Origin: Pseudooceanicola marinus
GTDB lineage: Bacteria; Pseudomonadota; Alphaproteobacteria; Rhodobacterales; Rhodobacteraceae
Reading direction: 5' to 3'
Length of the DNA: 64,000 nt
Assembly: GCF_020177265.1 (NCBI RefSeq)
Contig: NZ_JAIVMC010000005.1
Location: 62,001 to 126,000, forward strand
Shown one piece after another: positions 1 through 8,317 of this stretch. A program made the position numbers and the translations under genes. Within the stretch, counting starts at the first letter, position 1; each line of letters begins with the position of its first letter. The notes beneath the pieces were generated by a model. That model was not told the DNA's origin and searched no databases. It saw only the letters and a program-made list of their open reading frames with translations.

Positions 1-1267
1 GAGGGAAGGCCACCAGCAGGATCAGCGTCGCCAGCATCGCGAACCAGAAGGGCGTGACGCCCGCGAAGATCCGCGCCAGCGGCACGTCGCGCGCCACCGA
101 TTTGACGATGAAGACGTTGACCCCCACGGGCGGCGAGATCAGCCCCATTTCCAGCGTCAGTACCACCAGCACGCCGAACCAGATCGGGTCCAGACCCAGC
201 TGCATGATCACCGGGAAGTAGATCGGCATGGTCAGCACCAGCATGGCGAACCCTTCCAGGAAGCAGCCCAGCACCAGGTAGGTCAGCAGGATCAGCGCCA
301 GGATGGCGATCGGCCCCACGTCCAGCCCAGCCAGGAAGTCACCGACCAGCGCCGGGATGTGGGTCAGAGCCAGGAAGGGGTTGATCATATGGGCGGCGAT
401 CAGGATCAGCATCACCGTGGCGGTGGTCACCACGCTGTCCTTCGCCGCTTCCCAGAAGCGGCGGAAAGTCAGCTTGCCCTGAAGCGAAGCGATCAGGATC
501 ACCAGCCCTGCGCCCACGGCCGAAGCCTCGGTCGGGGAGAAGATGCCGGTGTAGATGCCGCCGATGGTCAGGATGACGACCAGCAGCACGGGCAGTGCGC
601 CGATCAGTTTCTGCGCCTTCTCGCCCATGGTGGTCTTGGGACCCTTGGGGCCGAAGTGCGGCCAGATCCAGCACATGATCGAGATCGCGGCGATGAACAT
701 CGCCAGCATCAGCAGCCCCGGCAGGACGCCCGCCAGGAACAGGCGGCCGATGCTCTGCTGGGTCAGAATGGCATAGATGACGAAGCCGGTGGAGGGCGGG
801 ATCAGGATCCCCAGCGTACCGCCCGCGGCGACCACGCCGGTGGACAGCCGGTTGTCGTAGTTGAAGCGGTCCATCTGCGCCATGGACACCTTGCCCATTG
901 TAAGCGCCGAGGCCACGGACGAGCCCGACAGCGCGGCGAAGCCCGCACAGCCCAGCACCGTGGCCGAGGCCAGGCCGCCGCGCAGCCGTCCGATAATCGC
1001 ATAGGCGGCGTCATAAAGGCTCGCGCTCATCCCGGTGACGGAGGCGACGTTGCCCATCAGGATGAACAGCGGCACCACCACCAGTTCGGCGGAAGAGGCG
1101 AGGGTAAAGCTTTCGGAGGCCATCAGCGACATGGCCGAGTTGAGGTCGCGCAGCACCCAGATGCCGACGAAGCCCACGGCGAACATCGACAGGGCGACGG
1201 GAAAGCGCAGGACAAGAAGCGCCAGCAGCACCAGCATGCCGACGAGGCCGATCATTTCTCCGCTCAT
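1..1267 (-). CDS. dctM: TRAP transporter large permease (DctM), C-terminus cut by window edge
   Basis: Large membrane subunit of a tripartite ATP-independent periplasmic (TRAP) transporter, which drives solute uptake with the sodium or proton gradient. The reading frame starts at the ATG at 1267, overlapping the stop codon of the small permease (ATGA), and stays open for 422 codons to the window edge. Family members are about 425-440 residues, so only a few C-terminal residues are missing. The translation is almost entirely hydrophobic helices. It is the last gene of a gntR - O-demethylase - dctP - dctQ - dctM run. The context suggests uptake of an aromatic or methoxy-aromatic acid; that substrate is inferred. 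Confidence 0.93.
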   Translation of the reverse strand, partial: MSGEMIGLVGMLVLLALLVLRFPVALSMFAVGFVGIWVLRDLNSAMSLMASESFTLASSAELVVVPLFILMGNVASVTGMSASLYDAAYAIIGRLRGGLASATVLGCAGFAALSGSSVASALTMGKVSMAQMDRFNYDNRLSTGVVAAGGTLGILIPPSTGFVIYAILTQQSIGRLFLAGVLPGLLMLAMFIAAISIMCWIWPHFGPKGPKTTMGEKAQKLIGALPVLLVVILTIGGIYTGIFSPTEASAVGAGLVILIASLQGKLTFRRFWEAAKDSVVTTATVMLILIAAHMINPFLALTHIPALVGDFLAGLDVGPIAILALILLTYLVLGCFLEGFAMLVLTMPIYFPVIMQLGLDPIWFGVLVVLTLEMGLISPPVGVNVFIVKSVARDVPLARIFAGVTPFWFAMLATLILLVAFP

Positions 1268-1776
1268 TCACGGATCTCCTTCTCGGCCCGGGCATCCCAG
1301 CCCGTCAGCGTCAGTTCCACCGCGCGCAGGATCATGCCCAGGGCGGTAATCAGGGCCATCACCGAAAGGGCCCACTGGAAATACCATTTCGGCAGCGCCA
1401 CGATGTTGGTGGCCAGCCCCAGCATCTGGGAGAGTTTCGAGCTGTCGTAGACGGTATAGGCGATGCCGACGAAGATCGCGGCGCCCAGAATGGCGGCGAG
1501 AACGTCCAGCACATGGTTGAAACGCGGCGGGAAGCTGCGTTCGAAGATGTCGACGGAGACGTGCCCGCCCAGCTTGTCGCACAGGGCCATGCCACCGAAG
1601 ACGATGATGACCATGCCCATCTGGGTGTAATCCTGCGCCCCGGTCAGCGGCGAGACGAAGGTCCGTCCGATCACGTCGACCAGCACCACGCCGGTCACGA
1701 AGACCAGACCCAGGGTGCCGATGAATGCGGACAGGCCGATAAGCCCGTCCGCGATCTTTCTGAGAGTTCCGAGCAT
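1264..1776 (-). CDS. dctQ: TRAP transporter small permease (DctQ)
   Basis: 170-residue small membrane subunit of the TRAP transporter. About four hydrophobic segments are visible, near residues 13-35, 48-68, 88-110 and 128-150, which is the DctQ pattern. The stop overlaps the dctM start and the start lies 9 bp after the dctP stop, so the three are translationally linked. The protein connects the binding protein DctP to the large permease DctM. Confidence 0.93.
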   Translation of the reverse strand: MLGTLRKIADGLIGLSAFIGTLGLVFVTGVVLVDVIGRTFVSPLTGAQDYTQMGMVIIVFGGMALCDKLGGHVSVDIFERSFPPRFNHVLDVLAAILGAAIFVGIAYTVYDSSKLSQMLGLATNIVALPKWYFQWALSVMALITALGMILRAVELTLTGWDARAEKEIRE

Positions 1777-1785
1777 TGCCGGTCC

Positions 1786-2772
1786 TTACTCGTATGCGGC
1801 CTGCATGGCCTCCAGCGCGGCCTGGCCGCCGATCTCGTCAACCGTCGCCTGCGTCACCGGCGAGGTCAGCTCGCCAAAGGCGGCGGCTTCTTCGTCGGAC
1901 AGGGTGATGACGGTCTTGGAGCTGTCGGCCTCAAGGCTCGCGATGGTTTCATCGGCCACGCGGTTCCAGGCTTCCTCGGCGCTCTGCGACAGGCTCTCAC
2001 CGGAATGGGCGTCGATGGCGGCCTTCATCTCGTCCGACAGGCCATCGTAGCGGCCCTGGTTCATGACGACGTAGAAGGTCAGACGGCCGAGCGGCGCGCC
2101 CACGGTGTAGCTGTTGGCCACTTCCGACAGCTTGAAGTCGGTGACGGCGGAGGCGCCGGTGACAACACCGTCGATCAGGCCGGTCTGCAGCGCGTTGTAG
2201 ATCTCACCGGCGGGCATCTGCACCGGGGTGGCGCCCAGGGCTTCGATCATCGAGGCGGAGGTGGACCCCGCGACGCGCATCTTCAGGCCTTCCAGATCGG
2301 CCGGGGTGCGAACGTCGACGTCCTTCATGATGAAGATGTTGGGTTCGGAGGTCCAGACAGCCAGCGGCTTGGTCGCCGGGAACTCGGACTTGATCTCATC
2401 CATGGCGGCCCAGATGCCCGGATAGCCCGGCTCACCGTCCGGGATCACGCCCGGCATTTCCGCGATCATGGTCTTCTGGAACTGCGACGAGGTGTAGCCC
2501 GGCAGGCCCCACACGATGTCGGCCACGCCCTGCACGACGCGGACGTATTGTTCCAGGGGGCCCTTGCCCAGCTCACCGCCCGGATAGGCGCGCACGGTCA
2601 GCTCGCCGTCGGTGTCGGCGGAAACGCCGTCGTTCAGCGGTTCGATGACAGAGCCGGTCAGGGTGTGGGTGGGGGCTGCGAAGTGGGCGAAGGACAGTTC
2701 CTCAGCCTGGGCGGCAGCGGCGCCGAAGGTCAGGGCGCTGGCGAAGGCCAGGCCAGTTGCAAGACGGTTCAT
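1786..2772 (-). CDS. dctP: TRAP transporter substrate-binding protein (DctP)
   Basis: 328-residue periplasmic solute receptor. The start at 2772 is preferred over an upstream in-frame ATG because GGGAGGA lies just before it and it opens a clean signal peptide (residues 1 to about 22, ending AAAAQA). The segment around LKMRVAG carries the arginine that family members use to clamp a carboxylate. The family binds organic acids. Its position after a LigM-type O-demethylase suggests an aromatic acid such as vanillate or syringate, but the ligand cannot be read from the sequence. Confidence 0.93.
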   Translation of the reverse strand: MNRLATGLAFASALTFGAAAAQAEELSFAHFAAPTHTLTGSVIEPLNDGVSADTDGELTVRAYPGGELGKGPLEQYVRVVQGVADIVWGLPGYTSSQFQKTMIAEMPGVIPDGEPGYPGIWAAMDEIKSEFPATKPLAVWTSEPNIFIMKDVDVRTPADLEGLKMRVAGSTSASMIEALGATPVQMPAGEIYNALQTGLIDGVVTGASAVTDFKLSEVANSYTVGAPLGRLTFYVVMNQGRYDGLSDEMKAAIDAHSGESLSQSAEEAWNRVADETIASLEADSSKTVITLSDEEAAAFGELTSPVTQATVDEIGGQAALEAMQAAYE

Positions 2773-2906
2773 GAAAATCCTCCCGGGTTTTGCGAACGCC
2801 GGCACGGGCTCCTCCCCATGCCGGTATTCCGTGATGCATACAGACGATACGCGACAAATCCGAGACTTCGACCGGAAATCGCGCGGCTGGCATCATTTTC
2901 TCGCGA

Positions 2907-2935
2907 CCCCCGAGGGGGATTACAACCCCCCGGGG
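2907..2935 (-). terminator. G/C-rich stem-loop between the O-demethylase gene and dctP
   Basis: Sixteen bases after the O-demethylase stop, five G pair with five C across a 7-base loop (2914-2918 with 2926-2930), flanked by a further CCCC/GGGG pair. There is no U-tract on the transcribed strand. It could reduce read-through into the transporter genes or protect the upstream mRNA 3' end. The pairing is seen; the role is inferred. Confidence 0.4.
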
Positions 2936-2950
2936 ATACACGAAAACGTC

Positions 2951-4357
2951 TTAGCCCTTGGTGCGCCAGCTGTCCGCGTAGTTTTCGCGCGCTTCCTTGG
3001 CGTAGGGAGTGTCCGAGACGCGCACACGGATGTCCGCCTGGCGGTGCTTCTCGGTCGAGGTCTTCTGCGTGTCGTCCGGCTCGCCCCATTTCAGGGTCAG
3101 CACGTCACCGACCTGCACGTCCTGGGACACGACGCCCAGCGACAGGCAACGGCGCTCGTTGAAGGAGTAGCCGTTGAACATCGACATGCCGACCATCTTG
3201 TCGCCCTGCATGACCATGTCGGTCGAGGAGGAGGCGTAGTTGGGCTGCGGGAAGTCGATCCACTTGCAGGGCACGCCTTCCTCGAAGTTGGAGGCGATGA
3301 CCTTCATCACGTCTTCGGGGTTCCACTCGAAGGTGACCTTCTTGCGGTTCGAGGGGGAGTCCTTGAGCTTGGTCAGGGCCTCCTTGCCGATGAAGTCGTC
3401 CTTCTTCCAGCCGATGTAGAAGCCGTAACCCAGCTCGAACGGGTTGGTGTAGTAGTCTTCGATGTTGTCGGTGACGTAGGAGCCACCCACCGAACCCACG
3501 GCTTCATAGGCGTCGGCGCCCAGCCAGTCGCGGTACTCGGCCATCATGCCGTCGCCGGTGTAGATGCCGGGCAGCGGCGAGGGGATCCAGCCGGATTCCA
3601 CGGTGTTGGTGGAATAGGCGCGCGAACCCACGCGGCGCAGGTCGACACCGACCTTCTTCGCGGCTTCCAGGATGGTCGACAGGATGTAGTCGCGATCCTT
3701 GTAGGGGCCCCAGATTTCCAGACCCGGTGCACCGGCCATGCCGTGACGCAGCGCCTGCACCTTCTTGGAGCCGATGTTGATCCAGTCGACGTTGAAGAAC
3801 TTGATGTCCGGAACCGGGCCGCCGTTGATCTCGTCGAAGATCTTGTTGGCGTCGGGGCCCTGGATCTGGAAACGGTAGTGGGTGCGCAGCACGCGCTCGC
3901 CATCGGGGCGCGAATCGGAGCGGGGATCGTGGAACAGGCGCACGTTCCACTTGCCGATGGCGGCCTGGAACTTGGTCCAGTTGGCGGTCGGCTGACGGCC
4001 CACCAGGACGAATTTGTCGTCACGCTCGCGGAAGATGATCATGTCGCCGATGACGTGGCCGGCGGGGGTAACGGGGACGAAGTGCTTCGCCTTGTTCAGG
4101 TCGAAGTTCTTGAAGCCGTTGATACCGACATAGGCCAGGAAGGCTTCGGCGTCGGGGCCTTCGACGATCAGCTCGTCCATGTGGTGCGTCTGGTCGAACA
4201 GGACGGCGGTGTCGCGCCAGGCCTGCTGTTCGCTGCGCCAGTTGGAGTATTCGGGCGCGACCACCGGGTACACATAGATGCCGCTTTGCGAGTTGCGCAG
4301 CAGTTCGACGGGGTTACCCGCGGCAGCGATGACCGAGGAAAGACTTTGGATTGCCAT
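2951..4357 (-). CDS. ligM: LigM-like tetrahydrofolate-dependent aromatic O-demethylase
   Basis: 468-residue member of the GcvT/aminomethyltransferase fold. The sequence closely resembles Sphingobium LigM, which moves the O-methyl group of vanillate or 3-O-methylgallate to THF, giving protocatechuate or gallate plus 5-methyl-THF. DesA (syringate) and DmdA (DMSP) are relatives, but DmdA is about 100 residues shorter. From memory of LigM, its His60, Arg122 and Tyr247 correspond to His59 (DQTHHM), Arg121 (VGRQPTANW) and Tyr248 (GSRAY). The start at 4357 has GGGAGG before it; the upstream in-frame ATG has none. A TGTATACA palindrome lies 28 bp upstream. The exact substrate is inferred. Confidence 0.88.
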   Translation of the reverse strand: MAIQSLSSVIAAAGNPVELLRNSQSGIYVYPVVAPEYSNWRSEQQAWRDTAVLFDQTHHMDELIVEGPDAEAFLAYVGINGFKNFDLNKAKHFVPVTPAGHVIGDMIIFRERDDKFVLVGRQPTANWTKFQAAIGKWNVRLFHDPRSDSRPDGERVLRTHYRFQIQGPDANKIFDEINGGPVPDIKFFNVDWINIGSKKVQALRHGMAGAPGLEIWGPYKDRDYILSTILEAAKKVGVDLRRVGSRAYSTNTVESGWIPSPLPGIYTGDGMMAEYRDWLGADAYEAVGSVGGSYVTDNIEDYYTNPFELGYGFYIGWKKDDFIGKEALTKLKDSPSNRKKVTFEWNPEDVMKVIASNFEEGVPCKWIDFPQPNYASSSTDMVMQGDKMVGMSMFNGYSFNERRCLSLGVVSQDVQVGDVLTLKWGEPDDTQKTSTEKHRQADIRVRVSDTPYAKEARENYADSWRTKG

Positions 4358-4384
4358 GTGGAGGCTCCTCCCATTCACATGTTG

Positions 4385-4394
4385 ATGTATACAT
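4385..4394. promoter_or_regulatory. GntR-type operator before the O-demethylase gene
   Basis: Perfect 10-bp palindrome ATGTATACAT, 28 bp upstream of the O-demethylase start. It matches the alternating GT/AC half-sites bound by FadR-subfamily GntR repressors, and the gene just upstream encodes such a protein. The embedded TATACA also resembles a -10 element, so bound repressor would block the promoter. The same core occurs four more times in the window. Confidence 0.7.
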
Positions 4395-4501
4395 GAGATC
4401 GCGAGTCGCGCTGCAAAAAGCAAGAGAAAATTTCCGCGCCGCCCGGGGAAATTTTGACCGGGAGGCGAGAAATTGCCTGCTTTTACTGGCTATATGGGCG
4501 G

Positions 4502-5248
4502 TTACTTTTCTGCGGGCGCAACAAGCTCCAACCCCGGCACGGTGGTGACCATGCTATGTTCGCTGGAGAAAATGTATTCAAGGTTGCGCCGTGCGGCCAG
4601 GGCATGTTCCCGCGCCAGGGCCTCCGCCCGGGCGCCTTCGCGCGCCGCGATGGCGGCCACCAGCTCGCGGTGCTGCTCCTGCCCGACGGCCAGTGACCGG
4701 CGGAAGGCCGACAGGCGCCCCTCGTTCGGCAGGAAGGCCGAGGGCGAGGCGAAGGGCAGGGATTTCACCCGCGCCAGCTCCCGCTCGAAGGTGGCGGAGC
4801 CGGGCAGCGCCGCCAGGGCGTCATGAAACTGGCTGTTCAGCTCGGAATAGGCCTCGAAATCCACCTCGCCGGGGTCATCGCCGAAAACCTCGTCCAGCTT
4901 GCGCACGATCTCGGTGATCTCGCGCAGCTTCGCCTCCGACACGCCGCGCTCGGCCGCCAACCGCGCCGCGGTGCCCTCCAGCACGCCCCGCAATTCCAGC
5001 GTGTCGAGCACGTCGGCATAGGCGAAGCTGCGCACCATGAAACCGCCCGAGGGCGCACGCTCCAGCAGGCCCTCCTCGGCCAGGCGCGACATCGCTTCGC
5101 GCACAGGGGTGCGGGAGATTTGCAGATCCTCTGCCAGGGCCACCTCGAACAGGCGGGTGCCGCCCGGCAACTCGCCCTTTGTGATCCGCTTGCGCAATTC
5201 CACCAGCGCGCGCATCGCGTGAGTTTTCGAGGTCGCTTCCCGTGCCAT
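4502..5248 (-). CDS. GntR-family transcriptional regulator, FadR/FCD subfamily
   Basis: 248-residue regulator with an N-terminal winged helix-turn-helix (about residues 1-75, containing SRTPVREAM) and an all-helical FCD ligand domain (about 85-225). The FCD domain keeps an Asp and three His in the usual metal-binding positions (LDTLELR, SQFHDAL, QEQHREL, REHALAA). Some relatives, such as VanR, repress aromatic O-demethylation genes and are released by the aromatic substrate. The gene is first in the minus-strand cluster and is divergent from the ring-cleavage operon. The shared region holds two TGTATACA palindromes, so autoregulation and control of both sides are likely. Confidence 0.92.
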   Translation of the reverse strand: MAREATSKTHAMRALVELRKRITKGELPGGTRLFEVALAEDLQISRTPVREAMSRLAEEGLLERAPSGGFMVRSFAYADVLDTLELRGVLEGTAARLAAERGVSEAKLREITEIVRKLDEVFGDDPGEVDFEAYSELNSQFHDALAALPGSATFERELARVKSLPFASPSAFLPNEGRLSAFRRSLAVGQEQHRELVAAIAAREGARAEALAREHALAARRNLEYIFSSEHSMVTTVPGLELVAPAEK

Positions 5249-5276
5249 TCATGTCTCCTGATCCATCCGCAAAATT

Positions 5277-5284
5277 TGTATACA
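5277..5284. promoter_or_regulatory. GntR-type operator, gntR-proximal
   Basis: TGTATACA core 28 bp upstream of the gntR start. On the minus strand its TATACA could be a -10 element, with TTTGCG about 16 bp upstream as -35. Likely autoregulatory. Confidence 0.65.
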
Positions 5285-5348
5285 TGACTGCGCCACATCG
5301 CAAACCAATTGACAGCTGGCCTCGGGCACACAGGGGCCTTCCCCGCGG

Positions 5349-5362
5349 CAATGTATACATTG
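5349..5362. promoter_or_regulatory. GntR-type operator before the ring-cleavage operon
   Basis: Perfect 14-bp palindrome CAATGTATACATTG, the most symmetrical copy in the window, 81 bp upstream of the first plus-strand gene. A TTGACA hexamer at 5309-5314 may be part of the plus-strand promoter. Two sites 72 bp apart in the divergent region would allow control of both transcripts. Confidence 0.7.
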
Positions 5363-5443
5363 GAGGGGATTTACCCTTGTTGAATCGTCAAAACACGGCT
5401 ATCCAACGATGAAATGTATGCGACGTGGAGGAGGAGGACCGCC

Positions 5444-6142
5444 ATGGCGACATTGCTGCTGATCCCCGGACTGTTATCCGATGCACGCGTCTGGCGCGCC
5501 GTGGCCGAGGCCTCGCCGATGCCCGTGGCCGATGCCGATGTCTCGCAGGAGACCAGCATCCCCGCCATGGCCGCGCGCCTGCTGCGCGATCACCCCGGCC
5601 CGCTGGTCCTCGCCGGTCACTCCATGGGTGGCCGCGTCGCGATGGAGATGGCCCACCAGGCCCCCGACCGCATCCGCGGCATGATCCTGGCCAACACCGG
5701 CCACGGCAGCCTGAAGGCGGGCGAAGAACCCAAACGCATGGCGAAGGTCGCCCTGGGCCATGAGGACATGGACCGGCTGGCCGCCGAATGGATCCCGCCG
5801 ATGCTGGACCCGGCCCGCGTCGGTGACGCGGCCCTGGTCACGGACCTGACCGAGATGGTGCTGAAAATGGGCGCAGAGGTGCATGAGCGCCAGATCCGCG
5901 CCCTGCTGGCCCGCCCCGACGTGAAGACCTACCTTGCCGACATCCCCTGTCCCGTGCTTCTGATCACGGGCGCCCAGGACGGATGGTCCCCGGCAAAGCA
6001 ACATCGCGAGATCGCTGCCCTTCTGCCGCGCGCAGAGGTACAGGTGATAGACGGCGCAGGCCACTTCCTGCCCGTCGAACGGCCCGAGGAGACGGTGACC
6101 GCAATCACCGCCTGGCTGAAAACCCACGAGGAGGAGTTCTGA
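5444..6142 (+). CDS. alpha/beta hydrolase, first gene of the lig operon
   Basis: 232-residue alpha/beta hydrolase. The nucleophile elbow GHSMGG puts Ser60 at the active site, with Asp179 (GAQDGWSP) and His207 (GAGHF) completing the triad. The start at 5444 has GGAGGAGG upstream. The stop overlaps ligA (TGATG), so it is translationally coupled to the dioxygenase. Extradiol cleavage of protocatechuate-type rings can give the lactone 2-pyrone-4,6-dicarboxylate, and cleavage of 3-O-methylgallate can give a methyl ester. A lactonase or methyl esterase acting on such a product is the best inference. No close family assignment is claimed. Confidence 0.88.
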   Translation: MATLLLIPGLLSDARVWRAVAEASPMPVADADVSQETSIPAMAARLLRDHPGPLVLAGHSMGGRVAMEMAHQAPDRIRGMILANTGHGSLKAGEEPKRMAKVALGHEDMDRLAAEWIPPMLDPARVGDAALVTDLTEMVLKMGAEVHERQIRALLARPDVKTYLADIPCPVLLITGAQDGWSPAKQHREIAALLPRAEVQVIDGAGHFLPVERPEETVTAITAWLKTHEEEF

Positions 6143-6480
6143 TGTCCGACGCACAGATCCCCGAGACACCGCTGTTCGACCGCAAGGGGTCGATCGACGG
6201 CTATCGGATCAACAAGATGGCCATGGCGCTTGGCGACCCGGCCAACCGCGAAGCCTTCAAGGCGGACGAGGAAGCCTTCCTCGACCGGTACAAGCTGACC
6301 CCCGAGCAGAAGGACGCGGTCATGTCCCGCGACTGGAACCGGATGGTGGCCATGGGCGGCAACCTGTTCTTCATCCTGAAGATCGCCGCGGTCGACCCGA
6401 CCCCGATCACCGCCATCGGCGCGGCCCAGGCGGGCCTCGACCACGCGGACTTCCTGAAACAGCGACTGGGGAAAGAATAA
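6142..6480 (+). CDS. ligA: Extradiol ring-cleavage dioxygenase alpha subunit (LigA-like)
   Basis: 112-residue small helical subunit of a type II extradiol dioxygenase (protocatechuate 4,5-dioxygenase family). The segments YKLTPEQKDAV and MVAMGGNLFFILK are typical of LigA. It is shorter than Sphingobium LigA (139 residues). The alpha subunit caps the active site of the beta subunit. Start and stop both overlap neighbours (TGATG and TAATG), so the three genes are coupled. The substrate could be protocatechuate, 3-O-methylgallate or gallate. Confidence 0.9.
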   Translation: MSDAQIPETPLFDRKGSIDGYRINKMAMALGDPANREAFKADEEAFLDRYKLTPEQKDAVMSRDWNRMVAMGGNLFFILKIAAVDPTPITAIGAAQAGLDHADFLKQRLGKE

Positions 6481-7319
6481 TGGCCAAGATCATCGGCGGC
6501 GTGGGCACCAGCCACGTACCCTCCATCGGCGCGGCGCTCGACAAGGGCATCTCCGACAACCCCGACTGGAAACCCTTCTTCGACGGCTACATTCCCGGCA
6601 AGGAATGGATGGCAGAGAAGAAGCCCGACATCGCGGTCGTCATCTTCAACGACCACGGCAACACCTTCTTCCTCGACCGCGTGCCCACCTTCGCCGTGGG
6701 CGTGGCCGACCATTACGACCCGGTGGACGAAGGCTACGGCCGCCGCTCCATCCCTTCCTTCGAGGGCGCCACGGATCTCAGCTGGCATTTCGTCGACAAG
6801 CTGGTGGAGAACCACTTCGACCCGCTGGTCTGCCGCGAGATCGAGGTCGACCACGGCCTGCAGGTCCCGATGGAGCTGTTCTTCGGCCGCCCCGAAAACT
6901 GGCCGGTGAAGGTGCTGCCGATCTGGGTCAACACCATCCAGTACCCGATCCCCACCCCGCAACGCTGCTGGGAAATGGGCAAGGTCCTGCGCGAGGCGAT
7001 CGAGAGCTTCCCGGGCGATGAGCGCGTGGTCATCATGGGCACCGGCGGCCTGTCGCACCAACTGCAGGGCAGCCGCGCCGGTTTCATCAACCGCGAGGCC
7101 GACGAGGACTGGCTGAACAACATCGCCAACAACTACGAGAAGTTCCGCAACATGTCCCGCGAGGACTATGTCGAGCAGTTCGGCTCGGAAGGGGCGGAGT
7201 TGATCATGTGGTTGGTGATGCGCGCGGCCATGGACGACAAGGTCGACCTGAAGATGAAGCATTACCACGCCCCCGCCTCGATGACCGGCGCCGGCATGGT
7301 CGTGCTGGAGAATCTCTGA
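6480..7319 (+). CDS. ligB: Extradiol ring-cleavage dioxygenase beta subunit (LigB-like)
   Basis: 279-residue catalytic subunit. It opens the aromatic ring next to the two hydroxyl groups using non-haem Fe(II). The iron ligands of LigB are recognisable: His12 (TSHVPSIG), His59 (FNDHGN) and a Glu in GSEGAEL near residue 237. The acid-base His193 sits in GTGGLSHQLQG. Sequence and length agree with LigB of the protocatechuate 4,5-dioxygenase family (302 residues in Sphingobium). With the LigM-like enzyme, it gives a route from methoxylated benzoates to 4-oxalomesaconate-level intermediates. Confidence 0.93.
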   Translation: MAKIIGGVGTSHVPSIGAALDKGISDNPDWKPFFDGYIPGKEWMAEKKPDIAVVIFNDHGNTFFLDRVPTFAVGVADHYDPVDEGYGRRSIPSFEGATDLSWHFVDKLVENHFDPLVCREIEVDHGLQVPMELFFGRPENWPVKVLPIWVNTIQYPIPTPQRCWEMGKVLREAIESFPGDERVVIMGTGGLSHQLQGSRAGFINREADEDWLNNIANNYEKFRNMSREDYVEQFGSEGAELIMWLVMRAAMDDKVDLKMKHYHAPASMTGAGMVVLENL

Positions 7320-7651
7320 TGGCCTTCTTCCTGATGCGCTGTCTGCACCACCCGGGCCAGGACGCGGCCCGGGATGAACACCGCCCCGCGCACCGCGCCT
7401 GGGTCGGATCGGGCGGAAACGGCCTGGCCTCCGTGCTGATCGGCTCTGCCCTGCAGGATGACAGCGGGGCCGGCATCGGCAACTTCGGCATCATCGAGGC
7501 AGCGTCGCCGGCCGACGCGCGCGCCTTCGCCGAAGGGGATCCGTTCAACGCCGCGGGCATCGTGGCCGAGATCGACCTGACGCCCCTGCCCGACACCTTC
7601 CAGGCCCATCGGATTACCGATCCGATGTCGCCCCGCCTCGCCGATGGCTGA
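7319..7651 (+). CDS. YCII-family protein
   Basis: 110-residue protein with the YCII pattern: a ferredoxin-like fold, a conserved histidine near the N-terminus (HRPAHRAWV) and the end motif ARAFAEGDPFNAAG. YCII proteins resemble muconolactone isomerase in fold, and many have no known reaction. The start overlaps the ligB stop (TGATG) and the end overlaps folB, which places it firmly in the ring-cleavage operon. A role as an isomerase or accessory for a cleavage product is possible but not shown. Confidence 0.85.
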   Translation: MAFFLMRCLHHPGQDAARDEHRPAHRAWVGSGGNGLASVLIGSALQDDSGAGIGNFGIIEAASPADARAFAEGDPFNAAGIVAEIDLTPLPDTFQAHRITDPMSPRLADG

Positions 7652-8030
7652 CGGGACGATGCCGGTCGGGTCCGAGGTTGCAGTGCGCACGAAGGTCTTC
7701 GTCCGCGACTTGCGCGTCGAGGCCCTGATCGGCGTGCTGGGTCACGAACAGGGGCAACGCCAGCCCCTGTTCCTCGACGTCGAGATGGACGTGCTGACCC
7801 CCGATGCCGATGACCTGGACCAGGCGCTGGATTATCGTCTGGTGGGCGAACTGGCCGAGGACATCGCAGCCACCCAGATCGGCCTGGTCGAGGTCTTCGC
7901 CGAGCACCTGGCGCGCCGCTTGCTGGACCGCGCCCCGGTGCAATCGGCCCGCGTGCATCTGCGCAAACCCCAGGCGCTGACCAATGGGCTGGCCGGAACC
8001 GAGGTCACCCTGGCCCGCACTTCGGCCTGA
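7644..8030 (+). CDS. folB: Dihydroneopterin aldolase-like protein (FolB)
   Basis: 128-residue protein matching FolB: VFVRDLRVEALIGV, then a QRQPLFLDVEMDV strand and a C-terminal VHLRKPQAL strand. FolB converts 7,8-dihydroneopterin to 6-hydroxymethyl-dihydropterin in folate synthesis. It overlaps the YCII gene by 8 bp, so it is translated from the ring-cleavage transcript. A folate-synthesis gene here fits a cluster whose demethylase uses THF stoichiometrically. An ATG at 7659 is an alternative start. It may be a second copy of folB, or a paralogue acting on another pterin. Confidence 0.82.
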   Translation: MADGTMPVGSEVAVRTKVFVRDLRVEALIGVLGHEQGQRQPLFLDVEMDVLTPDADDLDQALDYRLVGELAEDIAATQIGLVEVFAEHLARRLLDRAPVQSARVHLRKPQALTNGLAGTEVTLARTSA

Positions 8031-8124
8031 TCCGCCGGGCCAGATGGTCCGCCTTCCAGGGTGGGTTCCGCCGATTTCCAACGCGTTAGCGGCACGGCAC
8101 GCTCAGTATTCAGAGAGTCAATTC

Positions 8125-8160
8125 CAGTTCAGCCGCGCCCGCTTGGGTGCGGCTGAACTG
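8125..8160 (+). terminator. Long hairpin after the lig-folB operon
   Basis: A perfect 12-bp stem (8125-8136 with 8149-8160) encloses a 12-base loop in which CCC and GGG can also pair. It lies 94 bp after folB and 157 bp before the aldehyde dehydrogenase gene. There is no U-tract. It probably ends or processes the operon transcript. Nothing else is recognised in the 287-bp gap. Confidence 0.5.
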
Positions 8161-8317
8161 CTATGCCAGCCATGTCACAAGGATTTCACCGTTTTCCTGT
8201 GACCTGAAGTCTTGCGCGGTCGCTCAAAATATTAGACACATGCGCCCAAACCCGAATACGGTCGCCGCGGCGGCCAACAGGCGCAATTGTGCAGGCGCAT
8301 ATGGAAAGGACAGGGCC

